In this document: piece after piece, positions 11,799 to 23,606 of the stretch
How positions within the stretch are numbered: the first letter of the stretch is position 1
Layout: each line of letters starts with the position of its first letter
Source of the DNA: Branchiostoma lanceolatum
Lineage: Eukaryota > Chordata > Leptocardii > Amphioxiformes > Branchiostomatidae
Direction: 5' to 3'
Assembly (NCBI RefSeq): GCF_035083965.1
Contig: NC_089723.1
Span: 39,005,193 to 39,069,192 of the forward strand
Length of the DNA: 64,000 bases
Made by a program: the position numbers and the translations under genes
Notes under the pieces: model-generated
What the model was told of the DNA's origin: nothing
What the model saw: only the letters and a program-made list of their open reading frames with translations
The model's database searches: none

Positions 11799-12937
11799 TC
11801 ATCGACATTGGTGAAACTCGGACAGCACAGATCCTACAAGGATTGTAGTCCTTGTTATTTCGTAAGACAAGATAAAGGTGATCTCCTTTTTATCTAGTAC
11901 TTCTGCTCATCTACTCTAATGCAATTAGTTTCACAACTTTAAAATCAACTTGCCAAATGAAATGAAAGGAGGCCGACAGCATACCAAGTTCATCTTACAT
12001 CATATTGTATCTGAGAGGGATGTTAGTAGCTTAACCTCTCTTTCAAGTCTTTGCAATGATTACACGTGTTCTGATTCGCTTTTATTTTAAAGACGTCATG
12101 ATCTGATCAGCAGAGAAAGCTTGTCTTCTACTGACGTATGGTGTGAACAACAATGGGTTCCCTTTCGACATTTTGGTTGAAAAAATATTTGGTTGCATGA
12201 TGGTTAATTCAGCAAATCTTTACTATGTAGATCAGGTTTCTATAAGACTAATCTATTGTACATACTTGAAAATAACATCAATTTGTGACAGCAATTGCCT
12301 TCCTGTTATTCTTATGATAAGCAGGTTTAGATTTATCGTCTCTGACAGCGTCAGATGTTTAAGACAGCATCCGTTATATTTGAACAGCAACTGTGAATTA
12401 GTATCTAAGAACAGGTGGAACTAGTATGTAAACGTCATATGTAAATGAGTACTTTAATAGATTGTCATTGAACGTTGAACTTCTTTCTTTAAATCTGAGC
12501 TATTTTGAACCCTTTGAACTGTTTTTTCTACGCAGTACCATGTCCTAGTCTGTACTAGACTGAACGACATTGGAAGTAGCAGCGTGTCTAAAATCTAGAC
12601 ATTTTAGTGTCTCTAACGTGACTTGCATGTTAGGTCTTGTTTGTGTGTTCTAGTAGTTGTTTATGTATGCAGAGACCTGAGATGTGTGTCCGGGTGAAAT
12701 TGATATGGCATATCAAGGCAGGGTAATCACCGTTCCTATGTTATTGTGTCTTTGTGGTCGAAACTGCAGTCAAAATGAGTATAGAAAATGTACTGTTTGG
12801 GTCAGGAGTACAAATAGTACGAAAATCTATTTTAAGAAATGAAATAAGATGGTATTTTGTAATTGCTTGTCATAAATGTAAATCTAAGTGACATCAGACC
12901 TGTGACTGCAATTTTCATGTCACATGTCTCAGATTTG
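11799..12937 (+). repeat. Recent duplicate of DD exon tail plus 3' flank
   Basis: The start, CATCGACATTGGTGAAACTC, is the tail of a DD exon (to 11847 including a TAG) without the rest of the exon, so it is a DD-tail pseudo-fragment. The rest matches 6048-7137 with only scattered substitutions and a few small deletions. The match ends at CTCAGATTTG next to the 13-kb element. Confidence 0.85.
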
Positions 12938-13257
12938 AAAGGTGCTAGTCGCATAGAAGAGGGCCTGCATGGGGGAGTAGTGATTACGAATTACGCAACG
13001 TTTTCGCCGCCGATTACGAATTACGCTAAATTCTCACAGCTGATTACGAATTACGAGGCTTCCCAACAGGCTTCAAGACTTAACACGACGAACTTTCACC
13101 TCACATCTGAAATGGGCGGCCACATTTGAGCCCGATAAACACCACAGCTTGCTTATGAATGAAGAACTTTTATGGTGGAAATTTCTATTTTCGTGTATTT
13201 AGAAATGACAATGTGACGTTATAGAGGGACCTGTGCTATCACATACATGTTTAGTTT

Positions 13258-13682
13258 ACACTACTAGGTGCATAAATGTGAAAATTATGTGAATTTTCGG
13301 CAAAATTCCAAGAAAATGTGACATTATGTGAATCCAATCAAAAATATGTGAAACACAAAATGTGATTTTTTTTCAAAATGTGAATCGCGAAATGTTATTA
13401 TATGTGAAAAAATGTGACCCTTTGAAAAATGTGAAACCATTATGTGAAATCGCACAACCCTAAAACATGACCAAAAAAATGTGAATGTGAAATGTGAAAA
13501 AATGTGAAGAAATGTGAAGCGATTTTCCTCCGAAAACTGCAAGGAGTCAAATGTGAAATTATGTGAAATTCAAATCACATTTTTTCACATAATCGTGAGA
13601 ATGTTATTTTATGTGAAAACGTTTCACATAATTTCACATTTGCCGGTGCCCTAGCTGATAATGTGATTTTATGTGAAACAAA
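13258..13682. repeat. Left inverted arm of dense ATGTGAAA motifs
   Basis: Dozens of variants of AATGTGAAA occur in both orientations at irregular spacing. The outer part, ACTACTAGGTGCATAAATGT, is the inverse of 25320-25350, so the two blocks face each other inside the large element. Confidence 0.8.
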
Positions 13683-13689
13683 ATGTCCA

Positions 13690-14479
13690 CCATACTTTTA
13701 TTTCGCGCTCCACAAGACGAAACAAAAATATATGCATTTACCGCCATTTCTCAGGAAATAATGCATCACCTTTCAAACTTTTCATCTCCAGCATCTACCG
13801 ACGCTCTTGTAAATGCAATCAGAAGTAATCTCTGGTATGTTTACATTTTAAACTCATTATCAAGTATGTGCGAAGTGAGCTCGTGGCTGGATGACGTACA
13901 GATTTCCGCTGTTGTTTGGCTTCTTAGCCCAGTGGGGCGCGGCCGGGCGTGATTGTAGCCCATGTAGGGAAGCCGGCTGTGTCAAAGGTCAAGTAGGGGC
14001 GCCAGCAAAACATATAAAAATTATATTCTTTATTGAGATGCTTGTATTCTCGGTATTTTCTTGCTGAAATATAAAGGAAACAACATTTTTTCATTGTTAA
14101 AAAATGGTCTAAAGCTGATTCTTTTTTGTAACAAAATGTAATATGATCATTGTTAACGCGATATTTGCGTTACTGTGCGGTCAATCTGCAGCGATCGAGC
14201 GGGAAAATAAACATTTTGCTTTGTTGAATTTTGATAGCCAAACTTGTCTTTTGGGTGCATTTTGAGGCAAGAGAGGCCCATTTTTAAGGCAATGATGGAC
14301 AAGAGAGTCGGGTGAGTTGAGGAAGGACGGTATGGCCTGAAAACAAAATGTTTTAGCGGCCCCCGTCGGAAGTCCAACGTAAAAACAAGGTAAAAACAAA
14401 CACATCGTGTCCACTCAAAATCGCCACGAGGGCATCCTACTGGCCCTGTCGCAAACTGTTGTAGCCAAAAACTAGGTTC
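13690..14479. other. Element interior, no gene recognised
   Basis: Reading frames here are short and lack family features. They overlap repeat sequence also found near 58400. Confidence 0.5.
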
Positions 14480-14761
14480 TACCAGGCTCCGCTGATCGCT
14501 GGGAAAATAGTAGAAATCGGCCAAATAGAGTGAATAGTGTGCCAAGGCTAGTCCGCTATGCAGTAAGTTCAATCGGCCACAACGATACACGGGGAACAAT
14601 TGAACTCCGACCACGTAAAACTACTACCGGGTGCCAAATATTACCCCGGGGCGGCAAACCCTTTCGTCCCGAAGACGTCCCGGCCAAACAACGGTAGACC
14701 GGATGTCAGGTCAATGGCTTCCTTGTGTAGGGTATTCAAATGGAACGAGCCTGAGGAATCA

Positions 14762-17700
14762 TACTAGAATCCTGCATATCGTCTGGTGTTTTAACAAACT
14801 TCTTACAGTGACCTTAACTTGAATACAGGAACAAGTACCCTCGGAGTCCAGACACCGTAATCGGCGCGCCACCGAGCACCGCATGCGCGCCGAAGCTCTC
14901 CCGGCCTACCCTCCCGCTCGAAGACCGACCCCGCCCCACTCTCCGCTGTAAACCCAAGCTCCGAAATTTCTGTTTAGAAGTCTTTTTTTTCAGATCCTCC
15001 ACAAAATACCCGTTATTCAAAATGTGTTTACTAGAATGGTGTATATCATGTCACATTAGAATATGGATTTTCAGGGGTGTTGGAGGTTCTCCGGTTTAGA
15101 TATCAACGCGGAAGTATTAATTTTCCATTAAAAGACCGCCCGACAGACATTTTCATAACGTGTATGAAATGAGCGCTATACATGTTTTTGCGCGGATCTA
15201 AATTAATAAACGCTCTACAAGTCAACCACAGGCTTTGCTCTTATACTAGAATCCTGGATATCATGTAACGTTACAACAAAATTTCACCACTTCCAATAGT
15301 GTCCCTAACACCAGAAAACAACACGGAATTATCAACTTTTCCATACGAGATGATTTACAATTGTGCGTTAGCGCGTGCACCCCGACTCTTTTAACTTTGC
15401 TGTCAATCTTCTATCTAAAAGCCTTTTTTTTAATCCCATAAAGACACCCGTTACTCAAAATGAATAACTAGGATGCTGTATATCTTGCCATGATACAATA
15501 TGTATTTCTAGAGGTCTATAAGGTTCTCAGGTTTAGAAAATAACACGGAACTTTCAATTTTGCTCAAGACTGCCCAACAGACGTTTGACATAACGTATAT
15601 GGAATCCCCGCTGTATACCTTTCTCCCCTGATGTAAATTGTAGACGTTCCACAAGTTGTCTGTAGCTTATATAATATCAAACTAGAATCCTGAAAATCAT
15701 GTAACGTAACAACAAGACTTTATCACTTCTCACAGTGTCCCTAACACCAGCAAACACTACGGAATTATCAACTTTCAAAACGAGACGATTAACAATAGTT
15801 TGTCAGCGAGTGCATCCAAACTCTTTTAACCGCTCTGTGTAACTTTCTATTTAGAAGTCTTTTTTTCAAATCCTCCACAAAATATCCGTTATTCATAATG
15901 TGTTTACTAGAATGGTGTATATCTTGTTACATTAGAATATGGATTTTCAGGGGTGTTAGAGGTTCTCCAGTTTTAAAATTAACACGGAACTATCAATTTT
16001 CCATTAAAAGACCGCCCGACAGACCTGTTTCATAACGTGTATGCAATCAGCGCTGTACATATTTTTGCGCGGATGTAAATTAAAAAACGCTCTACAAGTC
16101 AACCACGGGCTTTGCTCTTATACTAGAATACTGGATATCATGTAACGTTACAACAAGATTTCACCACTTCCAATAGTGTCCCTATCACCAGAAAACAACA
16201 CGGAATTATCAACTTTTCCATACGAGAAGATTAACAATAGTTTGTCAGTGAGTGCATCCCAACTGTTTTAACCGCTCTGTGTAACTTTCTATTTAGAAGT
16301 CTTTTTTTCAACTCCTCCACAACATACCTGTTATTCAAAATGTGTTTACTAGAATGGTGTATATCTTGTTACATTAGAATGTGGATTTTCAATGGTGTTG
16401 GAGGTTCTCCGGTATAGAAATCAACACGGCACTATCAATTTTCCATTAAAAGACCGCCCGACAGACATTTTACATAACGTGTATGCAATCAGCGATGTAC
16501 ATATTTCTGCGCGGATGTAAATTGTAAAGCGCTCTAAAGTCAACCACAGGCTATGATCTTATACTAGAATTCTGGATATCATGTAACGTTACAACAAAAT
16601 TTCACCACTTCCAATAGTGTCCCTAACACCAGAAAACAACACGGAACTATCAACTTTTCAATACGAGACGATTTACAATAGTGTGTCAGTGCGTCCACCA
16701 AAACTCTTTTAACTGCGCTGTGAATCTTCTATCTAGAAGCCTTTTTTTAATCCTGCAAAAACACCCGTTAGTTAAAATGAATAACTAGGATGCTGTATAT
16801 CTTGCCATGATACAGTATTTGTTTCTAGCGTTTTAAAAGGTTCTCAGGTTTAGAAAACAACACGGAACTATTGATTTTCCAATAAAAGACATTTTTCATA
16901 AGATGTGTGAAGTACGCGCCGATATATCTCTGCCCAGATATAAACTGTAAAACGCTATACAGGTCAACCGCAATCTATGATCTCAAACTAGAATCCTAGA
17001 TATCGTGTTACGTTCTAACATATCTTTCTCACTTCCTACAGTGTTCCTTACACCAGAAAACAACACGGAATCATCAAATTTTTAATGCGAGACGATTTAC
17101 AATAGTGTTTCAGTGGGTGCATCCATTCCCTGTTAACTGCGCTATTTACCTTTCAATTCAGAAGGCTTGTTTTCCAATCCCCCACGGAACACCCGTAAGC
17201 CAAAACGAAATACTAGGATGCTGCCTATCTTGTCATATTATAACGAGATTTTGGGGGTGTCGATGGTTTTCAGGTTTAAAAAACAACACGGAACTATTAC
17301 TTTTCCAATACAAGACATCCCAACAACAGACGTTTGACATGACGTGTATGGAATCCGCGCTGTATAGATTTTTCCCCTGATGTAAATTGTAGACGTTCTA
17401 CAAGTGGTCCGTAGCTTATATAATATCATACTAGTATCCTGGATTATCATGTAACGTTACATCAAGACTTTATCACTTCTTACAGTTTCCCTAACACCAG
17501 AAAACAACACGGAATTATCAACTTTCAATACGAGAAGATTAACTATAGTTTGTCAGCGAGTGCATCCCAACTGTTTTAACCCCTCTGTGTATCTTTCTAT
17601 TTTGAAGTCTTTTTTTTGATCCTCCACAAAATACCCTTTATTCAAAATATGTTTACTAGAATGGTGTATATCTTGTTACATTAGAACATGGATTTTCAGG

Positions 17701-20690
17701 GGTGTTGGAGGTTCTCTGGTTTAGGAATTAACACGGAACTATCAATTTTCCATTAAAAGACCGCCCGATAGACCTGTTTCATAACGTGTATGTAATCAGT
17801 GCTGTACATATTTCTGCACGCTCTACAAGTCAACCGCGGACTTTGCTTTTATACTAGAATCCTGGATATCATGTAACGTTACAACAAAATTTCACCACTT
17901 CCAATAGTGTCCCTAACACCAGAAAACAACACGGAATTATCAACTTTTCAATACGAGACGATTTACAATAGTCTGTCAGTGCGTGCACTCAAACTCTTTT
18001 AACTGTGCTGTGAATCTTCTATCAAGAAGCCTTTTTTTAATCCTATAAAGACACCCGTTACTCAAAATGAATAACTAGGATGCTGTATGTCTTGCCATGG
18101 TACAATTTATATTTCTACCTGTCAACAAGGTTCTCAAGTTTAGAAAACAACACGGAACTTTCACTTTTCCATTAAAAGACCGCCCTACAGACCTGTTTCA
18201 TAACGTATATGTAATCAGTGCTGTACATATTTTTGCGCGGATGTAAATTGTAAAGCGCTCTACAAGTCAACCACAGGCTATGATATTATACTAGAATCCT
18301 GCATATCATGTAACGTTACAACAAGATTTCACCACTTCCAATAGTGTCCCTAACACCAGAAAACAACACGGAATTATCAACTTTTCAATACGAGACGATT
18401 TACAATAGTCTGTCAGTGCGTGCACCCAAACTCTTTAACTGTGCTGTCAATTTTTCTATCTAGAAGCCCTTTTTTTTATCCTATAAAGACACCCGTTACT
18501 CAAAATGAATTGCTAGGATGCTGTATGTCTTGCCATGGTATAATTCATATTTCTACCTGTCTACAAGGTTCTCAAGTTTAGAAAACAACACGGAACTTAC
18601 AATTTCCAATTCAAGACTGCCCAACAGACGTTTGACATGACAGGTCTGATATCAGCGCTGTATACCTTTGTCCCCTGATGTAATTTGTAGACGTTCTACA
18701 AGTGGTCTGTAGCTTACATAATACCATACTAGAATCTTGGATATCATGTAACGTTACAACAAAATTTCACCACTTCCAATAGTGTCCCTAACACCAGAAA
18801 ACAACACGGAATTATCAACTTTTCAATACGAGACGATTTACAATAGTCTGTCAGTGCGTGCACTCAAACTCTTTTAACTTTGCTTTCAATCTTCTATCTA
18901 GAAGCCATTTTTTTAATCCTATAAAGACACCCGTTACTCAAAATGAATAACTAGGATGCTGTATGTCTTGCCATGGTACAATTTATATTTCTACCTGTCT
19001 ACAAGGTTCTTAAGTTTAGAAAACAACACGGAACTTCCAATTTTCCGTTAAAAGACCGCCCGACAGACCTGTTTCATATCGTGTATGAAATGAGCGCTGT
19101 ACATATTTTTGCGTGGATCTAAATTAAAAAACTCTCTACAAGTCAACCGCAGGCTTTGCTCTTATACTAGAATCTTTGATATCATGTTACGTTACAACAA
19201 GATTTCACCACTTCCAATAGTGTCCCTAACACCAGAAAACAACACGGAATTATCAACTTTTCAATACGAGACGATTTACAATAGTCTGTCAGTGCGTGCA
19301 CTCAAACTCTTTTAACTGTGCTGTCAATTTTTCTATCTAGAAGCCTTTTTTTAATCCTATAAAGACACCCGTTACTCAAAAGGAATAACTAGAATGCTGT
19401 ATGTCTTGCCATGGTATAATTCATATTTCTACCTGTCTACAAGGTTTTTAAGTTTAGAAAACAACACGGAACTTTCAATTTCCAATACAAGACTGCCCAA
19501 CAGACGTTTGACATGACAGGTATGAGATCAGTGCTGTATACTTTTCTCCCCTGATGTAATTTGTAGACGTTCTACAAGTGGTCTGTAGCTTACATAATAC
19601 CATTATCGGATACTAGAATCTTGGATATCATGTTACGTTACAACAAGACTTTATCACTTCCTACATTATTCCTAACGCCAAAAAACAACACGGAATTATC
19701 AACTTTTCAATACGAGACGATTTACAATAGTATGTCAGTGCATGCATCCAAACTATTTAACTGCGCTTTGATCTTACAAAAACACCAGTTACTCAAGATG
19801 GATAACTAGGATGCTGTATATCTTGCCATGATACAGTATATGTTTCTAGCGTTTTAAAAGGTTCTCAGGTTGAGAAAACAACACGGAACTAAAAGACCGC
19901 CCGACAGACATTTTTCATAAGGTGTATGAAGTAAGCGCCGATATATCTCTGCCCGGATGTAAACTGTAAAACGCTATACAAGTCAATCGCAAGCTATGAT
20001 CTCATACTAGAATCCTAGATATCTTGTGACGTTACAGCAAATCTTTCTCACTTCCTACAGTGTTCCTTACACCAGAAAACAACACGAAATTATCAACTTT
20101 TCAATACGAGACGATTTACAACAGTGTGTCAGTGGGTGTATCCATTCTCTTTTAACTGCGCTATTTAACTTTCAATTCAGAAGCCTTGTTTTCCAATCTC
20201 CCACGGAACACTCGTTAGTCAAAACGAAATACTAGGATGCTGCCTATCCTGTCATATTATAACATGATTTAGGGGTGTCGATGGTTCTCAGATTTAGAAA
20301 ACAGCACGGAACTTCTAATTTTCCCAATACAAGAGTGCCCGACAGACGTTTGGCATGATGTGTATGAAATCTGCGCTGTACATATTTCTGCCCGGATGCA
20401 AATTATGAAACGCGTTACAAGTCGTCCAAGGCTTATTTGATATCATACTTTAATCTTACATGTCTTGTAACGTTACAACAAGTTTTTCTCAATTCCTACA
20501 TTGTCCCTTAAATCAGAAAACAACATGGAATCATCAACTTTTCAATACGAGACGATTTAGTAAATGTGTATCAGGGCGTGCACCCAAACTATTTTAAGTG
20601 CGTTGTTTAACTTTAACTTTTTAGAAGTATTTTACAAATCCTCCACAAAACACCCGTTACTTGAAATTAATTACTAGGATGTCAGAAACA
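14762..20690 (+). repeat. Satellite array, about 13 units of about 435 bp
   Basis: ACACCAGAAAACAACACGGA recurs about every 390-450 bp (near 15308, 16190, 16630, 17050, 17493, 17925, 18355, 18790, 19230, 20070, 20510). Each unit is built of two related halves of about 217 bp: one with ACACGGAATTATCAACTTTT and CGAGACGATTTACAATAG, the other with ACACGGAACTATCAATTTTC and AAAGACCGCCCGACAGAC. Units differ by point changes and small indels, so the array is not freshly homogenised. Short ORFs inside are not conserved between units. Confidence 0.9.
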
Positions 20691-20736
20691 AGACTTGTCG
20701 GTTCTGGATTAGGACTGTTTCAGACAAATCACCACC

Positions 20737-21074
20737 ATTGTCACCACCGGCCTTACTTTATTTTTTTTTATAGTGCATTTTTATCGTGTTTAATCCCGTG
20801 TTGACCCTAATTGTCATATAAACGACTGCTAGTACTCTCCAATCAGAGGAGGGGTTTCGGCTGGTTTTAGATGAAAGTCCGACAAAAACGCCTAAAAACA
20901 CGTCAAAAACCAGCCGAAACCCCTCCTCTGCTTGGAGAGTAATAAACAACGCCTTGTCATTCTGAGCCCAGCTTTCGCCGATCACAGCGCGATATCACCA
21001 CCATTGTCACCACCGGCCTTACTTGTTGCATATTTTATCGTGTTAAATCCCGTGTTGACCCTAATTGTCATATC
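20737..21074 (+). repeat. 258-bp-offset direct duplication flanking a MITE
   Basis: CACCACCATTGTCACCACCG through TGTTGACCCTAATTGTCATA occurs at 20737-20822 and again at 20995-21074. The palindromic MITE at 20832-20941 lies between the copies. A related pair, CCCAGCTTTCGC(C/A)GATCACAG, occurs near 20968 and 21115. Confidence 0.75.
20832..20941. mobile_element. Short palindromic MULE-type MITE
   Basis: The arms TACTCTCCAATCAGAGGAGG and CCTCCTCTGCTTGGAGAGTA enclose AAACCAGCCGAAACCCC-type inner arms. The ends match the family at 23076, 26509 and 57501, and the interior (GTCCGACAAAAACGCC) matches the 26509 copy. No clear 9-bp flanking duplication is left here. Confidence 0.7.
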
Positions 21075-21156
21075 AACAACACCTTGGCCAGACTTGTCAA
21101 CTTATCATTCTAAGCCCAGCTTTCGCAGATCACAGCGCGACAGACCTCGAAGCAGT

Positions 21157-21723
21157 ATGGACGGATTGCATACGGCTTCTGAAGCGAATACGGAGACAAG
21201 CAGTCAGGGTTCTGGGAACAACGCATCTCCGGATTTCGAGACAAGGCAAGCTGATAATCCACTGATTCTACGAGCGGCCGTTCCCAGATGCCGTGATACT
21301 GACAAGCTATTTGAAAAACTGGAGAGGATTTTTCGCCAGGAAGAGGAGGCTAATTGTGTTGTTAGCACTGCTGTGGAGTTTCGAGTGAACACAATGCAGA
21401 CTAAATGCCTGATTCAACTGGAGCTGAGAAAGAATAACGGCCACGGATATTACATTTGCCCTTGGCCTTCATGTCGGTACGGGAGAAGAAGGAGGCATCA
21501 GGTTGCGGATCATGTCCGTAAGGTACATTTCGGGCCAAACTTTTGTTCAGAATGTGGCCACATCACCAAGTCACTGCCAGCTATGCAGCGCCATTGCAAA
21601 CGAACAGGACATAACAATCGAGCACAGCAACCGCTGTTTTACATATACCAGGTTGCTGCTGTCAGAAGATACTGCAGAGAAGTGTGTAACGAATTCTTTG
21701 TTCCCTTTTCTGAAGTAGAGTAG
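21157..21723 (+). CDS. Two-zinc-finger protein inside the large element
   Basis: A 188-aa intronless ORF starts at ATGG (21157) and ends in TAG. Residues 101-124 form a C-x4-C-x12-H-x4-H finger and 130-152 a C-x2-C-x12-H-x5-H finger, a C2H2-like pair. The N-terminal part is serine/threonine-rich, then helical and charged (DKLFEKLERIF, QEEEAN). An open frame of this length between satellite and MITE DNA suggests a real or recently active gene, perhaps element-encoded or captured. I recognise no specific family. Upstream in-frame codons exist to 20932 but run through repeat DNA, so the ATG at 21157 is preferred. Confidence 0.5.
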   Translation: MDGLHTASEANTETSSQGSGNNASPDFETRQADNPLILRAAVPRCRDTDKLFEKLERIFRQEEEANCVVSTAVEFRVNTMQTKCLIQLELRKNNGHGYYICPWPSCRYGRRRRHQVADHVRKVHFGPNFCSECGHITKSLPAMQRHCKRTGHNNRAQQPLFYIYQVAAVRRYCREVCNEFFVPFSEVE

Positions 21724-23067
21724 CGTTTTGCCCTTTATAAACTAAGAGATGTAAAGATAATTTAGTTCAATACAACTTAGTTTCATCAAGCCTTGTTATT
21801 TCACAAGAACAATTTCACAACAGCTGGGCTATTAGCGCATTATGTAAATGAATACGACATGGATTATTTCCAAGCAGATGCGGGGTCCCGCCCAGTTTCA
21901 ATCTTTTACGCGTGATTTTAGTTATGATTTTTAACACCACTACTCCCCACAATAAACGGAGAGAGTAAGAGGTGAAGAAATATCAACTAAGATATGATTG
22001 GTGTGTCACAAAATCACGCGGAAAACGAGGAGACGGTGCCAGAGCCAGCATCTGCTTGGATATGTCCGACAATCGACAAATTCTAGTTGTATTGCCATTG
22101 TCTTTGTAGTTTTAATTTATAGCTTTTTTTCTTCACAAATGTAGCTTTTGGGCATGGTTTTAGTAGCATTAAAAGTACTTATTTGTATCTAATTCAGTGG
22201 TAATCAAATAACAGGGAAGGGCGATATAGGCAAAAATAGCGAATACGTAAATGACGTGCACAGACAGTATTGTAAAAAAACACAATGTTTTTTCTTTATG
22301 TGTCTGAGACAGTGGCACATCCCTGCTTCGGCACATGGGAATTGTATCTGTGAAAGGTCTAACATGTATATTTCTAGCATTTCACACCTTCGCGAAAAAG
22401 TAACAATTATTTGAATATCAAAGAGTCGTTTACTCAAGCGGTGCTTACATGAGCCCTTTCAATACAATAAAGCCGCATATGTACAAGGAACAGAAATTGG
22501 AAATTTTACAAAATAAATGAATGTCAGCGTACGACAAAGAGTTTCAATTGTGTGCTTGCAAATTGGGAAAATACACTAGTGCGATCCTTGTATTTGTAGT
22601 CGATCGTAATCATGTTTTCTTCAAAAACCTAATGCATTTGAATAAAATATGAGATGAAAATGAACATATCGCACTGCCTGTTTTGTTGGTTACAAGATTA
22701 GTGAGGGTGAATTGATTAAAAGCATTGTTTCAACCGAGTAAGAATATTCTCAAAAATATAGCTGCTTGAACAACGGGCTATAGGCTTTGGTATTTATGTT
22801 GAAGACCCGCCGCGGTACATCAACTACATGTTTTCGCTCACATGCTCTCGACGGTTTCTCCTGTCGTCCTTTGCGCTTAAGTACCTCTTACTTTCGGGGC
22901 TCTCTGTTCGGCTCGGACGAACCCTGTTCGGCTTCGCCGAACCCGCCGCTCGTACCTTCGGCATCACTTCGGGTTTCGCTCGGAAGCACGATAATACCTT
23001 TGCCTACCGATATAGGAATGCGCTGAGGGGCCGCGTTACGGTGTACGGCCTACGATTCCGGTAGCAT
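21724..23067. other. No gene recognised
   Basis: The stretch is AT-rich to about 22780. Then about 280 bp of GC-rich sequence contains CTGTTCGGCTTCGCCGAACC and other CG-dense words. This GC-rich patch is unlike its surroundings and is unexplained. Confidence 0.4.
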
Positions 23068-23075
23068 GGAGTCCA

Positions 23076-23185
23076 TATTCTCCAAGCAGAGGCTTTGATC
23101 GAGAGGGGTAGTTTTGTCCGGAGAGGGACGTTAAAAATCCCGGGCAAAACTACCCCTCTCGATCGAAGCCTCTGCTTGGAGAATA
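23076..23185. mobile_element. Palindromic MULE-type MITE with 9-bp TSD
   Basis: The ends are TATTCTCCAAGCAGAGG and CCTCTGCTTGGAGAATA. The flanks TGGAGTCCA and TGGACTCCA form a 9-bp duplication with one mismatch. The inner arms CGAGAGGGGTAGTTTTG pair with CAAAACTACCCCTCTCG. A right-half copy of the same element lies at about 23539-23606. Confidence 0.8.
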
Positions 23186-23538
23186 TGGACTCCAGACTTT
23201 TTAGCTTTTTAGCTACTTGCCAAGAACAAGGAGGCAAAAAGGACTACCCTTGGCATACCATTCACTTTATTTGACGCCACTTATCTATTTGCCCAATTTT
23301 GCATTTCATAGGAGAAAAATCCTCGCTTCTGCTTTGTAATTGTAGCTCGCCGGGTTACATTTTTGCGCAAGGGTGCTAAACAGTACTTAAGTAATTATCG
23401 GAAAGCGAAAACTACTTTATACAATATCTTTTCCCCGATGGCTACGGATACTTATCATGAAAATGACCCCGCCGCCGGGAAGGCGCCCTTTGTTATTGTT
23501 TGATGCCGCCGGGCGGTAATCTCAAAGTGACTTTTAGA

Positions 23539-23606
23539 TCTTTAGACGTTAAAAATCCTGGACAAAACTACCCCTCTCGATCGAAGCCTCTGCTTGGAGA
23601 ATATGG
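23539..23606. repeat. Truncated right half of the 23076 MITE
   Basis: AAAACTACCCCTCTCGATCG to GCTTGGAGAATATGGAC repeats the right half and right flank of the 23076 copy. The duplicated stretch also carries CTACCCTTGGCATACCATTC, found at 23246 and 23647, so a local segmental duplication is likely. Confidence 0.7.

Noticed and set aside
12143..12424. 93-aa ORF after the CARD-DD gene
   Set aside because: It is duplicated 3' flank DNA; the partner copy near 6343 has a stop where this copy is open, so the frame is not conserved.
14153..14614. 153-aa minus-strand ORF
   Set aside because: It runs through a repeat end also present at 58397 (ADFYYFPSD shared); no domain or start context.
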